Assembly: GCA_003233535.1 (NCBI GenBank)
Contig: QIMA01000337.1
Span: forward strand, 1-6,507
Length of the DNA stretch: 6,507 nucleotides
Source of the DNA: Rhodanobacteraceae bacterium
GTDB lineage: Bacteria; Pseudomonadota; Gammaproteobacteria; Xanthomonadales; SZUA-5
Direction: 5' to 3'
A model generated the notes under the pieces. It saw nothing but the letters and a program-made list of their open reading frames with translations, made no database searches and was not told where the DNA came from. This document shows, piece by piece, positions 1-6,507 of the stretch. Within the stretch, counting starts at the first letter, position 1; each line of letters opens with the position of its first letter. The translations under genes and the position numbers were made by a program.

Positions 1-90
1 ATGAACCACTACACCGCTCCTGCGGAAAAACCACTGGGCAATCAATGTCCTGCGCGATCATCGCGCGAGTTCATGAAATATCCGGGCTAA
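1..90 (+). CDS. Hypothetical 29-residue small ORF ahead of the exporter operon (doubtful)
   Basis: An ATG at the first base opens a 29-codon frame ending in TAA at 88-90, twelve bases before the adaptor gene and in the same reading frame. The predicted peptide is hydrophilic, with one Cys (residue 16) and two Pro in the first half, and has no signal peptide or membrane segment. I recognise no family. Its stop codon overlaps the ribosome binding site of the adaptor gene, which would suit a translated leader peptide. Any upstream ribosome binding site lies outside the window, so translation cannot be judged, and the frame could also be open further upstream. It could equally be a chance ORF or the tail of a decayed gene. 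Confidence 0.2.
   Translation: MNHYTAPAEKPLGNQCPARSSREFMKYPG
52..66. repeat. Perfect 15-nt inverted repeat (7-bp arms, 1-nt centre)
   Basis: GCGCGAT at 52-58 and ATCGCGC at 60-66 are exact reverse complements around a single central C at 59. The site lies 36 bases upstream of the adaptor start. The one-base centre makes an RNA hairpin with all seven pairs impossible, so a dimeric DNA-binding protein site is more natural than a terminator. No convincing -35/-10 pair was found beside it, and GC-rich palindromes of this kind also arise by chance. A role as an operator is inference only. Confidence 0.3.
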
Positions 91-95
91 AGGGG
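89..95 (+). promoter_or_regulatory. Ribosome binding site of the adaptor gene
   Basis: AAAGGGG at 89-95 sits seven bases before the ATG at 103, which is good Shine-Dalgarno spacing and supports that start. Its first two bases are the last two of the TAA stop of the small upstream ORF, so translation of the two frames could be coupled if the small ORF is real. Confidence 0.6.
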
Positions 96-102
96 TACAC
101 AG

Positions 103-1251
103 ATGCGCAAGCTGTTAGTGGCGTTGGCGATTATTGTCGGTCTAGGTGGGTTGTTGTGGTTTAGTCAGAACCGCGGTGGCCAGACATTGCTAGTCGATCT
201 TGCACCCGTGGAGCGCGGCATCTTGGCCGATACTGCGCTGGCCTCCGGGTCACTGGTTTACTCAGAACAGATTCAGCTGCGCTCGGAGGTCACCGGGCGC
301 GTAGCCGAGGTGCTGGTTGAGGAAGGGCAGCGGGTTAGGCGCGGGGATCTGCTGATGCGCCTGGATCAGGAGGCATTCGAAGCCGACTTGGATGCCGCTG
401 ACGCTGGCGTGCGTTCGGCGCAGATCGAGATTCAGAGCCGTCAGGCGCGGGAGCGAGACTTGGCCCGACAGTTGGCTCGACAGCGTCAGCTGCATGCTCG
501 CGGTTTGGTCGGGTCCGATGCTTTTGAGCAACTGCAGAGCGAACACGAAATTGTGCAGATTTCGGTGCAGGCAGCGCGCCAGGCTTTGCGTCAGGCGCGA
601 GCGCAGAAAGATCGTGCAGCTGACCGGCTGCAGCGCAGCCTGTTTGTAGCGCCGATAGACGGATTGCTGGTCTCGGTCGACGTCAAACCGGGCGAAACGG
701 TGATCGCTGGAACAGTCAATATCGTCGGTTCGAACTTGATGGTGTTGGCCGATCCGAGCGTGCTGTTGGCAGAGTTGCGTGTGGACGAGGCCGACATTGC
801 GCGTATCGATGTCGGTCAGAGCGTGGAGGTTTACGCTGCGGCGTACCCGCAGATCGGGCTCATCGGCAAGGTGATTCATATCGGCAGCTCCGCACGGCAG
901 CTGGGCAGCTCGCAGAGCTTGGCCTTTCGCGTCCGCGTAGAGCTGGACCCCGCGGATCTGAAGCTGCATCCGGGGATGAGCTGCCGCGCCGAGATCGAGA
1001 CGGCTCAGGGCGAATCGAGTCTGCATGTACCGGTTGCCGCTGTGCGTAGCGACGACGAGGGTGCCTACGTTTGGCGCATGGATGACGGGCAACAGGCTGA
1101 ACGCATTAGCGTAGAGACTGGCCTAGCCAATGACTTCTCCCAAGCGATCAGCGGCGATTTAGCCGAGTCGGAGCTAGTCGTCGTCGGCCCCGGTCGGACG
1201 CTGACTCAGGTCTACGCGGGTGCCCCGCTGCGCCAAAGAGTAGAACCATGA
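103..1251 (+). CDS. MacA/HlyD-type periplasmic adaptor (membrane fusion protein) of an ABC exporter
   Basis: This 382-residue protein should link an inner-membrane ABC pump to an outer-membrane TolC-like channel. One hydrophobic segment (about residues 4-20) anchors or exports it; no lipobox Cys is seen. The first half of the lipoyl/barrel-sandwich domain spans about 55-90 ([19 protein letters not shown]), followed by a Gln/Arg/Ala-rich coiled-coil hairpin (about 92-177). The second lipoyl half begins at FVAPIDG (181-187) and is followed by a beta-barrel (about 217-300) and a membrane-proximal C-terminal domain. At the hairpin tip the channel-docking motif (R-x3-L-x6-S in the family) reads R126, L130, then Gly137 with Ser138 next to it. 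Length and domain order are typical of MacA-like adaptors. The gene overlaps the next by four bases (ATGA), and the two following genes supply ATPase and permease. The family assignment is firm; the substrate is unknown. Confidence 0.93.
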   Translation: MRKLLVALAIIVGLGGLLWFSQNRGGQTLLVDLAPVERGILADTALASGSLVYSEQIQLRSEVTGRVAEVLVEEGQRVRRGDLLMRLDQEAFEADLDAADAGVRSAQIEIQSRQARERDLARQLARQRQLHARGLVGSDAFEQLQSEHEIVQISVQAARQALRQARAQKDRAADRLQRSLFVAPIDGLLVSVDVKPGETVIAGTVNIVGSNLMVLADPSVLLAELRVDEADIARIDVGQSVEVYAAAYPQIGLIGKVIHIGSSARQLGSSQSLAFRVRVELDPADLKLHPGMSCRAEIETAQGESSLHVPVAAVRSDDEGAYVWRMDDGQQAERISVETGLANDFSQAISGDLAESELVVVGPGRTLTQVYAGAPLRQRVEP

Positions 1252-1964
1252 GCGCTGCCGCCGGCGAGGTGATTCGCTTTGAGCGCGTGAGCAAGGCCTA
1301 CCGAATGGGCGAGACCACGTTTCTTGCGCTGAATGAGGTCGATTTGTCTATACACGCTAATGAATACGTCGCCATCGTTGGTCCTTCGGGCTCCGGCAAG
1401 TCGACCTTGATGAATATCGTCGGCTGCTTAGACGTGCCCAGCAGTGGTCGCTATCTATTGCGCGGCAGGGATGTAGCCGCGCTTGATGAAGGGCAGCTGG
1501 CACATGAGCGCAATCGTTCAGTGGGATTCATCTTCCAGAGTTTCAATCTGCTGCCGCGCGCCTCAGCACTCGCCAACGTGATGCAGCCCTTGGTCTACCG
1601 GCTGATGCCGCGCAAAGAGCGGCGAGAGCGCGCACTGCATGCATTGGAACGCGTCGGCTTGGCCGACCGTGTGGATCATTTGCCGAGTCAACTTTCCGGC
1701 GGGCAGCGCCAGCGCGTCGCGATTGCTAGAGCGTTGGTTACTGAGCCGGCGATCCTGCTCGGTGACGAGCCAACCGGCAATCTGGATAGCCGCACAACCG
1801 TTGAAATCATGGCGCTGTTCGATGCGCTGCACGCCGAGGGGCATACGCTGATACTGGTCACCCACGAACAGGATATTGCCGATCATTGCGCGCGTAGCGT
1901 GCGCTTGGTTGACGGCCAAATAGTCGAAGATCTTCGCCAGGAGGCCCATCGTGCAAGCGCCTGA
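1248..1964 (+). CDS. MacB/LolD-type ABC transporter ATP-binding protein
   Basis: This 238-residue cytoplasmic ATPase should power the permease encoded next to it. All ABC motifs are present: Walker [10 protein letters not shown] (45-53), Q-loop Gln97 in [11 protein letters not shown], signature LSGGQ (149-153), Walker B with the catalytic Glu174 in [11 protein letters not shown], and H-loop His206 in VTHE. The NLLP after the Q-loop and the DEPTGNLDS stretch are typical of the MacB/LolD/FtsE subgroup. In E. coli MacB the ATPase is fused to the permease; here it is a separate gene. The ATG at 1248 overlaps the adaptor stop (ATGA), with a modest AAGAG at 1236-1240 seven bases upstream, suggesting translational coupling. 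The 3' end overlaps the permease gene by 14 bases. Confidence 0.95.
   Translation: MSAAAGEVIRFERVSKAYRMGETTFLALNEVDLSIHANEYVAIVGPSGSGKSTLMNIVGCLDVPSSGRYLLRGRDVAALDEGQLAHERNRSVGFIFQSFNLLPRASALANVMQPLVYRLMPRKERRERALHALERVGLADRVDHLPSQLSGGQRQRVAIARALVTEPAILLGDEPTGNLDSRTTVEIMALFDALHAEGHTLILVTHEQDIADHCARSVRLVDGQIVEDLRQEAHRASA
1939..1944 (+). promoter_or_regulatory. Strong ribosome binding site fixing the GTG start of the permease
   Basis: AGGAGG at 1939-1944 lies inside the 3' end of the ATPase gene, six bases before the GTG at 1951. This near-consensus site supports the GTG start even though it makes the two genes overlap by 14 bases. It should allow independent or coupled translation of the permease. 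Confidence 0.75.
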
Positions 1965-3201
1965 AGCAAATTTACTGCACGCCGTTTGGGAGGGCAGTTA
2001 CGCCGCGCTCACGGCGATACGTGCCAATGCGCTGCGCAGCGCACTGACTGCACTGGGGATTATCATCGGCGTGGCGGCGGTGATTGCGGTGGTCGCCGTG
2101 ATGCAGGGGCTGTCGAGCACGATTACTCGACAGCTGGACGATCTCGCCTCGGATATGGTCATTGTGCGCGCCTACACGCCGCGCGAGGAACTGTTGATCG
2201 GCCTGCGCAATACGCTATCGACGGATGACTTCATCGCTCTTCGCAATCGCATACGAGGCGTTGATCACGTCACCGGGGTGACCTTGCCGCTCAGTCTGGG
2301 TGGTCAAGTACGTAGCGCCGGGCACACCACCGCGACGCAGATCGTGGGTACAGACAGCCAGTATCAGAACGTGGTGCGCGTCTACACTGACCAAGGCCGG
2401 TTCTTGACCGAAAGCGATGACCAACGGCGCCGGCGGGTGGTCGTGCTGGGCCCGACGGTCGTGCGCGATTTGGATCTTCCGGAGGACCCGATCGGCAGTT
2501 TTGTGGAGATCGGCGGCGAGTGGTTTCGAGTCGTCGGCGTCACCGAAGCGCGCGGCTCGCTGTTTGGCTTTGATCAGGACAATTATTTGATCGCGCCATT
2601 CAGCACGTTGCGCACGCTGTCGGCACCTGGCCAGCCAGAGGATGTGCAAATCTACCTGCGGCCGTCCGAAGGTGTGCCCATGAGCCGTTTGCAGGATCAA
2701 GTGACGCAGCTGTTGCGTTCACGTTACGGCACGGCGGATGGCGATCCAGATCCGTTTGAATTTGAGACTGCGGAGCGAACGCGTGCGAACTTTGACAGCA
2801 TCGTTCAGGGCGTGACCATGGTCGCTGGCGCTGTGGTTAGCATCAGCTTGCTGGTGGGTGGGATCGGCGTGATGAACATCATGTTGGTCTCGGTTACCGA
2901 ACGCACTCGAGAAATTGGCATCGTCAAAGCGCTCGGCGCGACGCCCGGATTTATCCTGCTGCAGTTCCTAGTCGAAGCATTAGTGCTGTCGATTTTTGGC
3001 GGCCTGATCGGCTTGGCCTTGGGTTGGGGCTTCGCGATGCTGATTTCGGTGGCCGTGCCGGGGATGTCAGGTGCATCGGTCCCGGGCTGGGCAGTGCTGC
3101 TCTCGATGGGCTTTACTACGGCGATTGGCGTGCTGTTTGGATTAGCGCCTGCGGTGAAGGCCTCGCGGCTGCACCCGATTGATGCGTTGCGCTATGAGTA
3201 A
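1951..3201 (+). CDS. MacB-type ABC transporter permease (MacB_PCD + FtsX domains)
   Basis: This 416-residue inner-membrane permease is the partner of the preceding ATPase and adaptor. TM1 lies at about 30-53 ([17 protein letters not shown]), followed by a large periplasmic core (about 55-280). The C-terminal FtsX domain has three TM segments at about 284-312, 335-366 and 380-402. The conserved cytoplasmic loop ([16 protein letters not shown], 315-330), which contacts the ATPase in MacB, is intact, as is the family C-terminus [17 protein letters not shown]. This is the four-TM mechanotransmission architecture of MacB without its N-terminal ATPase, and the length is normal for split systems. 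Such pumps usually export periplasmic peptides, antibiotics or lipids rather than moving cargo across the inner membrane; which applies here cannot be seen. Start chosen: GTG at 1951 on its strong ribosome binding site. It ends in TAA, 69 bases before the kinase gene. Confidence 0.94.
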   Translation: MQAPEANLLHAVWEGSYAALTAIRANALRSALTALGIIIGVAAVIAVVAVMQGLSSTITRQLDDLASDMVIVRAYTPREELLIGLRNTLSTDDFIALRNRIRGVDHVTGVTLPLSLGGQVRSAGHTTATQIVGTDSQYQNVVRVYTDQGRFLTESDDQRRRRVVVLGPTVVRDLDLPEDPIGSFVEIGGEWFRVVGVTEARGSLFGFDQDNYLIAPFSTLRTLSAPGQPEDVQIYLRPSEGVPMSRLQDQVTQLLRSRYGTADGDPDPFEFETAERTRANFDSIVQGVTMVAGAVVSISLLVGGIGVMNIMLVSVTERTREIGIVKALGATPGFILLQFLVEALVLSIFGGLIGLALGWGFAMLISVAVPGMSGASVPGWAVLLSMGFTTAIGVLFGLAPAVKASRLHPIDALRYE

Positions 3202-3203
3202 AA

Positions 3204-3225
3204 GTTCGCGCACTGGACCGCGAGC
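3204..3225 (+). other. Small hairpin just after the permease stop codon
   Basis: GTTCGCG (3204-3210) can pair with CGCGAGC (3219-3225) around an 8-nt loop, giving seven pairs including one G-U. It starts two bases after the permease TAA. There is no T-run behind it, so it is not a standard intrinsic terminator; it might limit or stabilise the message between exporter and kinase genes. This part of the 69-base gap contains nothing else I can name. Confidence 0.2.
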
Positions 3226-3270
3226 GGCTAATCGCGCACCCTCGGCATTCCCTAATGTTCGCGATCACGC

Positions 3271-4374
3271 ATGACCACCTTTACTCGCCAATGGACCGCA
3301 ACATTAACCAGCGCAACGCCGGGATACTGGTGGATGCAGGTCGGGGTCGCTGTTGTCTCGCTGGGCATGGGCAAACTCATGCTGGAACGCATAGATGGCG
3401 GCTCGGCGATTACCAATGCTGGCGTTCTAACCCGAGCCTCGCTTGATGCGCTGCTGTTTTTCTTAACCAGCCACGTAGGTATGCGACCGCTGCTGCGGCT
3501 GCGCTACATGCACCGCACACCCAACGCCAGGGCCTGGGCGGCACTGGCGGGCTGGTTGCTGGTGCTGGCGCTGTTTTACGTACTCGTGGGGCTGGCGATT
3601 GATCGACTCCAGCTCACCTCAATAAACAGCATTACTTCGATTCGCTTTCAGGCCGGCGACGATGAATTGGGCTTTGATCTCAAAGGCGGTCGGCTGTATT
3701 TCTTTGTGGTAACCAATATTTGGCTCACCTCCGCAGTTTGGTGCGCGCTGTACCTAGGTTGGCAGGCGATGGCGCAGCACCGCAAGCTGCTCAAGCAGGC
3801 CCAGCAGGCGCGCTTAGCGCAACTAACCCACCAGCTTAATCCGCACTTCTTGTTTAACGCCTTCAACACCATCCGCGGCACGATCTTTGAGCAGCCGCAG
3901 CGCGCCGCGGACTTGATTACCGAGCTCTCGGAGCTGTTTCGCTTTCATCTCAGTCAGAGCGAGCGGAGCACACATTCGTAGGAAGATGAGTGGCGTTTGG
4001 CCCAGCGCTACTTAGCGATTGAGCAGGCGCGCCTGGAGCAGCGACTCAAGGTGGAGGTAGATCTGGCTGAGAATTGCTTGGCGCTGCCGGTGCCGTCGCT
4101 AGCCCTATTGAGTCTGATTGAAAACGCAATCAAGCACGGCATCGCACCCAATCTCAGTGGCGGCACGCTCTCCATACACGCCGCCCGCTCCGCGGCAGGC
4201 TGGGAGTTGGATGTGAGCAACGATTGCGGCGGGCAAGGCAACCGCAGCGGCACCGGTACCGGTTTAGCCAATCTGCGCGAAAGATTGAGCCTCACCTTCC
4301 CTGAACGCGCCGAGCTGAGCGTTGATAGCGGGCCCAGCCATCATCGGGTCCGACTCATGTTGCCGGTGAACTAG
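3271..4374 (+). pseudogene. LytS/YpdA-family sensor histidine kinase interrupted by an in-frame TAG
   Basis: If the TAG at codon 237 is read through, this is a 367-residue kinase matching the LytS/YpdA/BtsS class (His_kinase plus HATPase_c). Four TM segments (about 21-38, 52-70, 88-110, 142-165) lead to a short coiled linker and the H-box HQLNPHFLFNAFNTIRG with phospho-acceptor His192. The stop then falls right before DEWRLAQRYLAIEQ. The ATPase half keeps the N-box (E284, N285, H289, G290), a DxGG-like G1 motif (D318) and GTGTGLANLRERL (327-339). The reading frame is unchanged on both sides, so the defect is a single codon, not an indel. No ribosome binding site is visible before the ATG at 3271, but an in-frame TAA at 3253-3255 and the lack of any start codon between exclude an earlier start. 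The response regulator follows after four bases. As written, the product would be a 236-residue fragment without an ATPase domain and hence unable to autophosphorylate. A sequencing error cannot be excluded. Confidence 0.88.
3979..3981 (+). other. Premature in-frame TAG in the histidine kinase
   Basis: The codon follows SERSTHS and precedes EDEWRLAQRYL in one unbroken frame. In related kinases this linker typically reads x-L-x-x-E-L-x-x-V-x-x-Y-L, and the stop occupies the leucine position: the E at +3 and the YL at +10/+11 line up. A single TTG to TAG transversion would explain it. TAG also ends the kinase itself (4372-4374) and the regulator (5096-5098), so it works as a normal stop in this genome. 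Confidence 0.8.
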
Positions 4375-4378
4375 TTCA

Positions 4379-5098
4379 ATGGCATTGATTCGCACGCTAC
4401 TAGTGGACGACGAGCGCATTGCCCGCGCAGAGCTACGCCGATTGCTCAAGCCGCACGATCGCGTTGAGGTGGTCGGTGAGGCGGAGAACGCCGAACTTGC
4501 ACTGCACGCCATCGAAACGCTGCAGCCAGATCTAGTGTTCCTAGATATCCAAATGCCCGGTAGTAGCGGACTGCAGGTGGCCGAACAAATCGAGGACTGC
4601 TGTCAGTTTGTGTTTTGCACCGCATTCGACAGCTTTGCGATTGATGCTTTCGGGCTGAATGCTCTGGACTATTTGGTCAAACCGGTCGATCCGGAGAGAT
4701 TGGCTCGGACCCTGGCCAGAGTACGTCCGTCCGATACCCGCGCTGGACCGTCGACTTTGCCGATGGATCACAGCCTGCTGCTGAAGTTTGGTGAAAGCGC
4801 TCGCATCGTTCGCCTCAACGAGATTGATCGTATAGAAACGGTCGGCAATCACGCCGCGGTCCACAGTGTTTACGGTGTGGCCTACGTGCTCAGCTCACTG
4901 AGCCGGATTGAACAACGCCTCGATCCCGCACACTTCTTTCGCGTGAGCCGCCACTGCATCTTGCGCTTGGACGCCATAGAAAGCCTGGAGCCGGATGTCG
5001 GCTATGGATTGATCGCGCGGCTGCGCGGCGGCAATGAAGTGGAGGTTAGTCGCCGCGCTGCGCAAACCCTGCGCGCCCGGATGGGCTCGTTCGAATAG
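4379..5098 (+). CDS. LytTR-family two-component response regulator
   Basis: This 239-residue DNA-binding regulator is the expected partner of the kinase just upstream. The receiver domain (about 4-110) has the acidic pair D10/D11, phospho-acceptor Asp56 in VFLDIQMPG, Thr81 in CTAFDSFA and Lys101 in LDYLVKPVD, all as in active receivers. After a short Pro/Ser/Thr linker (about 115-128) comes a LytTR DNA-binding domain (about 132-236), recognisable by IDRIETVGNHAAVHS, LSRIEQRLDPAHFFRVSRH and the closing EVEVSRRAAQTLRARM. LytTR proteins usually bind paired direct repeats upstream of exporter, bacteriocin or metabolic genes; I could not identify such a site here. The start at 4379 has GGTGA at 4365-4369 (nine-base spacing), inside the end of the kinase gene, suggesting coupling. 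The gene itself looks intact, although its kinase is interrupted. Confidence 0.94.
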   Translation: MALIRTLLVDDERIARAELRRLLKPHDRVEVVGEAENAELALHAIETLQPDLVFLDIQMPGSSGLQVAEQIEDCCQFVFCTAFDSFAIDAFGLNALDYLVKPVDPERLARTLARVRPSDTRAGPSTLPMDHSLLLKFGESARIVRLNEIDRIETVGNHAAVHSVYGVAYVLSSLSRIEQRLDPAHFFRVSRHCILRLDAIESLEPDVGYGLIARLRGGNEVEVSRRAAQTLRARMGSFE

Positions 5099-5231
5099 CC
5101 CTGCGATCCGACAACCGATTCGAATGTCGACGATTCCGCGGCCTTCGTGATTCAGCCGGTTGGCTGGCCGCGTTGCTACCGAGCATTAGCTTAGCCCGGA
5201 TGTTTCTCCATCTCCGCTCTCACCGGGTCGG
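5099..5231. other. Convergent intergenic spacer with a possible weak bidirectional hairpin
   Basis: These 133 bases separate the regulator gene (+) from the permease gene (-), so both transcripts should end here. The best structure is CGCGGCC (5137-5143) pairing with GGCCGCG (5166-5172), enclosing a smaller CAGCC/GGCTG stem (5153-5157 with 5162-5166; the two share one base). No T-run follows on either strand, so it is at best a poor intrinsic terminator. An 8-nt palindrome ATTCGAAT (5118-5125) is also present. I see no gene or RNA here. Confidence 0.25.
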
Positions 5232-6507
5232 TCAATCTGAGTGCAAGGCCGAAATACTGTCCCCGCGCGTGGCGCGGAATGCGGGAACAGCGATCATCAT
5301 CACGGCCAGTGAAAGCAGGGCGATGGTCGTGCCCGCGTAAGTTAACGGATCGTGCGGAGCAATCTGGAACAGCATTTGGCTGAGGAAACCACTGAGACCA
5401 AATGCGGCAACCAACCCGCCAGATACACCGAGCAGGGCTGCGCCCAGACCCTGGCGCAAGATTAGCTTCAGGACCTGGCTGCGCTGCGCACCCAGTGCGC
5501 GACGAATATTTAGCTCCCGTCGACGCAGCGCGATTAGCTGAGAGATCACGCCGTAGATGCCGATGCATGCTAAGACCACGGCGATGACCGCGAACACGCC
5601 GATCAGCGAGGCCGTCGTCCGTTCGGTGCTCAACGAGCGGCTAAATGCATCGCTCATCGTGCGCATGTTGGCCACCGCCTGCGTTTCATCGAAAGAGCGG
5701 ACGGTTTCACGGATTGCCGCGCTCAGACTTTCCGCTGGGAGCTCGCTACGCAGGACGAAACTGGTTTCTGCCAGCGATTGAACTTGCGGCAAGTAGACGC
5801 GTGGGATGGGGGCGCGAAACAATGAACTGTGTTGAACGGGTGCGGTAACGCCAACGATTTCCCATTCCTCGCCCAAAAAACGCAGCCGCTCACCGACCGG
5901 ATTGGCGTCGGCGTAGAGCTCGCTAGCAAGTCTGGAATCGACGACCAAGGCCCTGGACTCGGATCGGTAGTCTGCAGCTGTTAGCAGCCGACCACGCAGC
6001 AAGCGCATGCCTAGCGTGGCGAAGTATGTCTCGCTGACGAAGCCCACGCCGGTTGTGTAGTCAAAGCTGGCTTCGCGGTCGGCACGGCTCACAAACTCAG
6101 TCCGATCGCGGCCGCTAAGGGGCAGGGTTGAGCTGTGGGACACGGACTGCACACCGGGGAGCGCCTGAAGCTGCTCGCTCAAGCCTCGCATTGCCGCATA
6201 ACGCTGCTGATCATCGGCATAGCGCGTTTCGGCTAGGTTTAGATCAAAGGCAATGGTTTGGGCTTTTTCAAAGCCTGGGTCGACCTGCAGCAGGCCGACA
6301 AAGCTGCGAATAAACAATCCCGATCCGACTAGCAGGATCATGGTAAATCCGAACTGCACGGCGACCATGACGTTTTGCGAGCGCTTCTTGCCCGCAGAAA
6401 CGTTGCCGCGTTCGCCGCTGCGCAATGCCACATTCAGATCCATGGAGCTGGCGCGCAGTGCCGGAATCAGTCCAGCGACGAGTCCGCAAATGCTGGCTAG
6501 CGCGAAT
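5232..6507 (-). CDS. C-terminal part of a large MacB-like orphan permease (ADOP type), 5' end beyond the window
   Basis: The minus-strand frame is open to the window edge, giving 424 visible residues. It begins with GLIPALRASSMDLNVALRSG, which matches the end of the first permease module in ADOP-type proteins (usually about 800 residues, two MacB_PCD-FtsX modules in tandem). The second module is complete: a TM segment (about 46-68 of the visible part; MVAVQFGFTMILLVGSGLF) followed by a DPGF motif, a periplasmic core (about 78-295), and three TM segments at about 299-323, 349-373 and 390-409. The cytoplasmic loop RRRELNIRRALGA and LPQVQSL-type core motifs are present. The Met at 6443 is internal, not the start. 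The C-terminus (RGDSISALHSD) departs from the usual DPMVALRYE-like ending. No ATPase is visible on this strand; these permeases are often found without one. The stop is TGA at 5234-5232, and the gene is convergent with the kinase/regulator operon. Substrate unknown. Confidence 0.9.
   Translation of the reverse strand, partial: FALASICGLVAGLIPALRASSMDLNVALRSGERGNVSAGKKRSQNVMVAVQFGFTMILLVGSGLFIRSFVGLLQVDPGFEKAQTIAFDLNLAETRYADDQQRYAAMRGLSEQLQALPGVQSVSHSSTLPLSGRDRTEFVSRADREASFDYTTGVGFVSETYFATLGMRLLRGRLLTAADYRSESRALVVDSRLASELYADANPVGERLRFLGEEWEIVGVTAPVQHSSLFRAPIPRVYLPQVQSLAETSFVLRSELPAESLSAAIRETVRSFDETQAVANMRTMSDAFSRSLSTERTTASLIGVFAVIAVVLACIGIYGVISQLIALRRRELNIRRALGAQRSQVLKLILRQGLGAALLGVSGGLVAAFGLSGFLSQMLFQIAPHDPLTYAGTTIALLSLAVMMIAVPAFRATRGDSISALHSD

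Noticed and set aside
262..1092. Long antisense open frame (276 codons, minus strand) inside the adaptor gene
   Set aside because: It lies entirely opposite a well-supported adaptor gene. Its product is His/Gln/Leu-rich with no recognisable domain, as expected of a mirror of a GC-biased gene.
2215..2700. Antisense open frame (161 codons) inside the permease gene
   Set aside because: The product has no family resemblance, is rich in Ala/His/Arg/Asp, and sits opposite conserved MacB_PCD sequence; it is a shadow.
3255..3446. Alternative ATG at 3255 in another frame, before the kinase start
   Set aside because: It runs only 63 codons, overlaps the kinase N-terminal membrane region and gives an unrecognisable product. 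The kinase frame carries the conserved domains.
3950..4010. Frameshift as the cause of the interrupted kinase
   Set aside because: The segments before and after the stop are in the same frame (3271 and 3997 differ by 726, a multiple of three) and align to the family without gap, so only a codon change is needed.
3979..5098. Genome-wide reassignment of TAG to an amino acid
   Set aside because: TAG ends both the kinase (4372-4374) and the response regulator (5096-5098) at family-typical C-termini, so it acts as a normal stop here.
5136..5172. Intrinsic bidirectional terminator in the convergent spacer
   Set aside because: A GC-rich stem can form, but it lacks a T-run on either strand and has an awkward loop, so I record it only as a weak structure, not a terminator.
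5191..5568. Minus-strand open frame overlapping the end of the large permease
   Set aside because: It is out of frame with the well-supported permease C-terminus; its Arg/Pro/Gly/Ser-rich product matches no family I know.
6441..6443. Met codon at 6443 as the start of a 403-residue minus-strand permease
   Set aside because: The frame stays open to the window edge, and the upstream residues (GLIPALRASS) match the end of the first module of the duplicated permeases, so the Met is internal.

Overview
The window is about 58-60 % G+C by eye, densely coding, and looks proteobacterial. The gene families point to a gammaproteobacterium (Xanthomonadales-like is my guess): a three-gene MacAB-type exporter next to a LytS/LytTR two-component pair, plus a long MacB-like 'ADOP' permease. 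No rRNA, tRNA, CRISPR array, insertion sequence or phage gene is visible.

Layout, left to right. Positions 1-102 hold a 29-codon ORF of unknown reality, a perfect 15-nt palindrome and the ribosome binding site of the first real gene. Positions 103-3201 (+) are a tightly packed operon: a periplasmic adaptor (membrane fusion protein), an ABC ATPase (4-nt ATGA overlap) and a MacB-type permease (14-nt overlap, GTG start with a strong AGGAGG). Positions 3271-4374 (+) encode a four-TM LytS/YpdA-type histidine kinase interrupted by one in-frame TAG at 3979-3981. Four bases later, 4379-5098 (+) encodes an intact LytTR response regulator. After a 133-bp convergent spacer, the minus strand carries the C-terminal half of a large MacB-like orphan permease (5232 to beyond 6507), whose start lies outside the window.

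How it fits together. Adaptor, ATPase and permease should form an inner-membrane/periplasm machine of the MacAB type, normally completed by a TolC-like outer-membrane channel that is not in the window. The adjacent kinase and regulator plausibly control the exporter, but no operator could be assigned. The substrate is unknown.

The most notable observation is the single in-frame stop in an otherwise well-preserved kinase. It falls between the phospho-acceptor His domain and the ATPase domain, at a position where the family usually has leucine. A recent nonsense mutation or a sequencing error is the simplest reading; a split kinase or stop readthrough is the more exciting, less likely one. I see no clearly undescribed system in this window.
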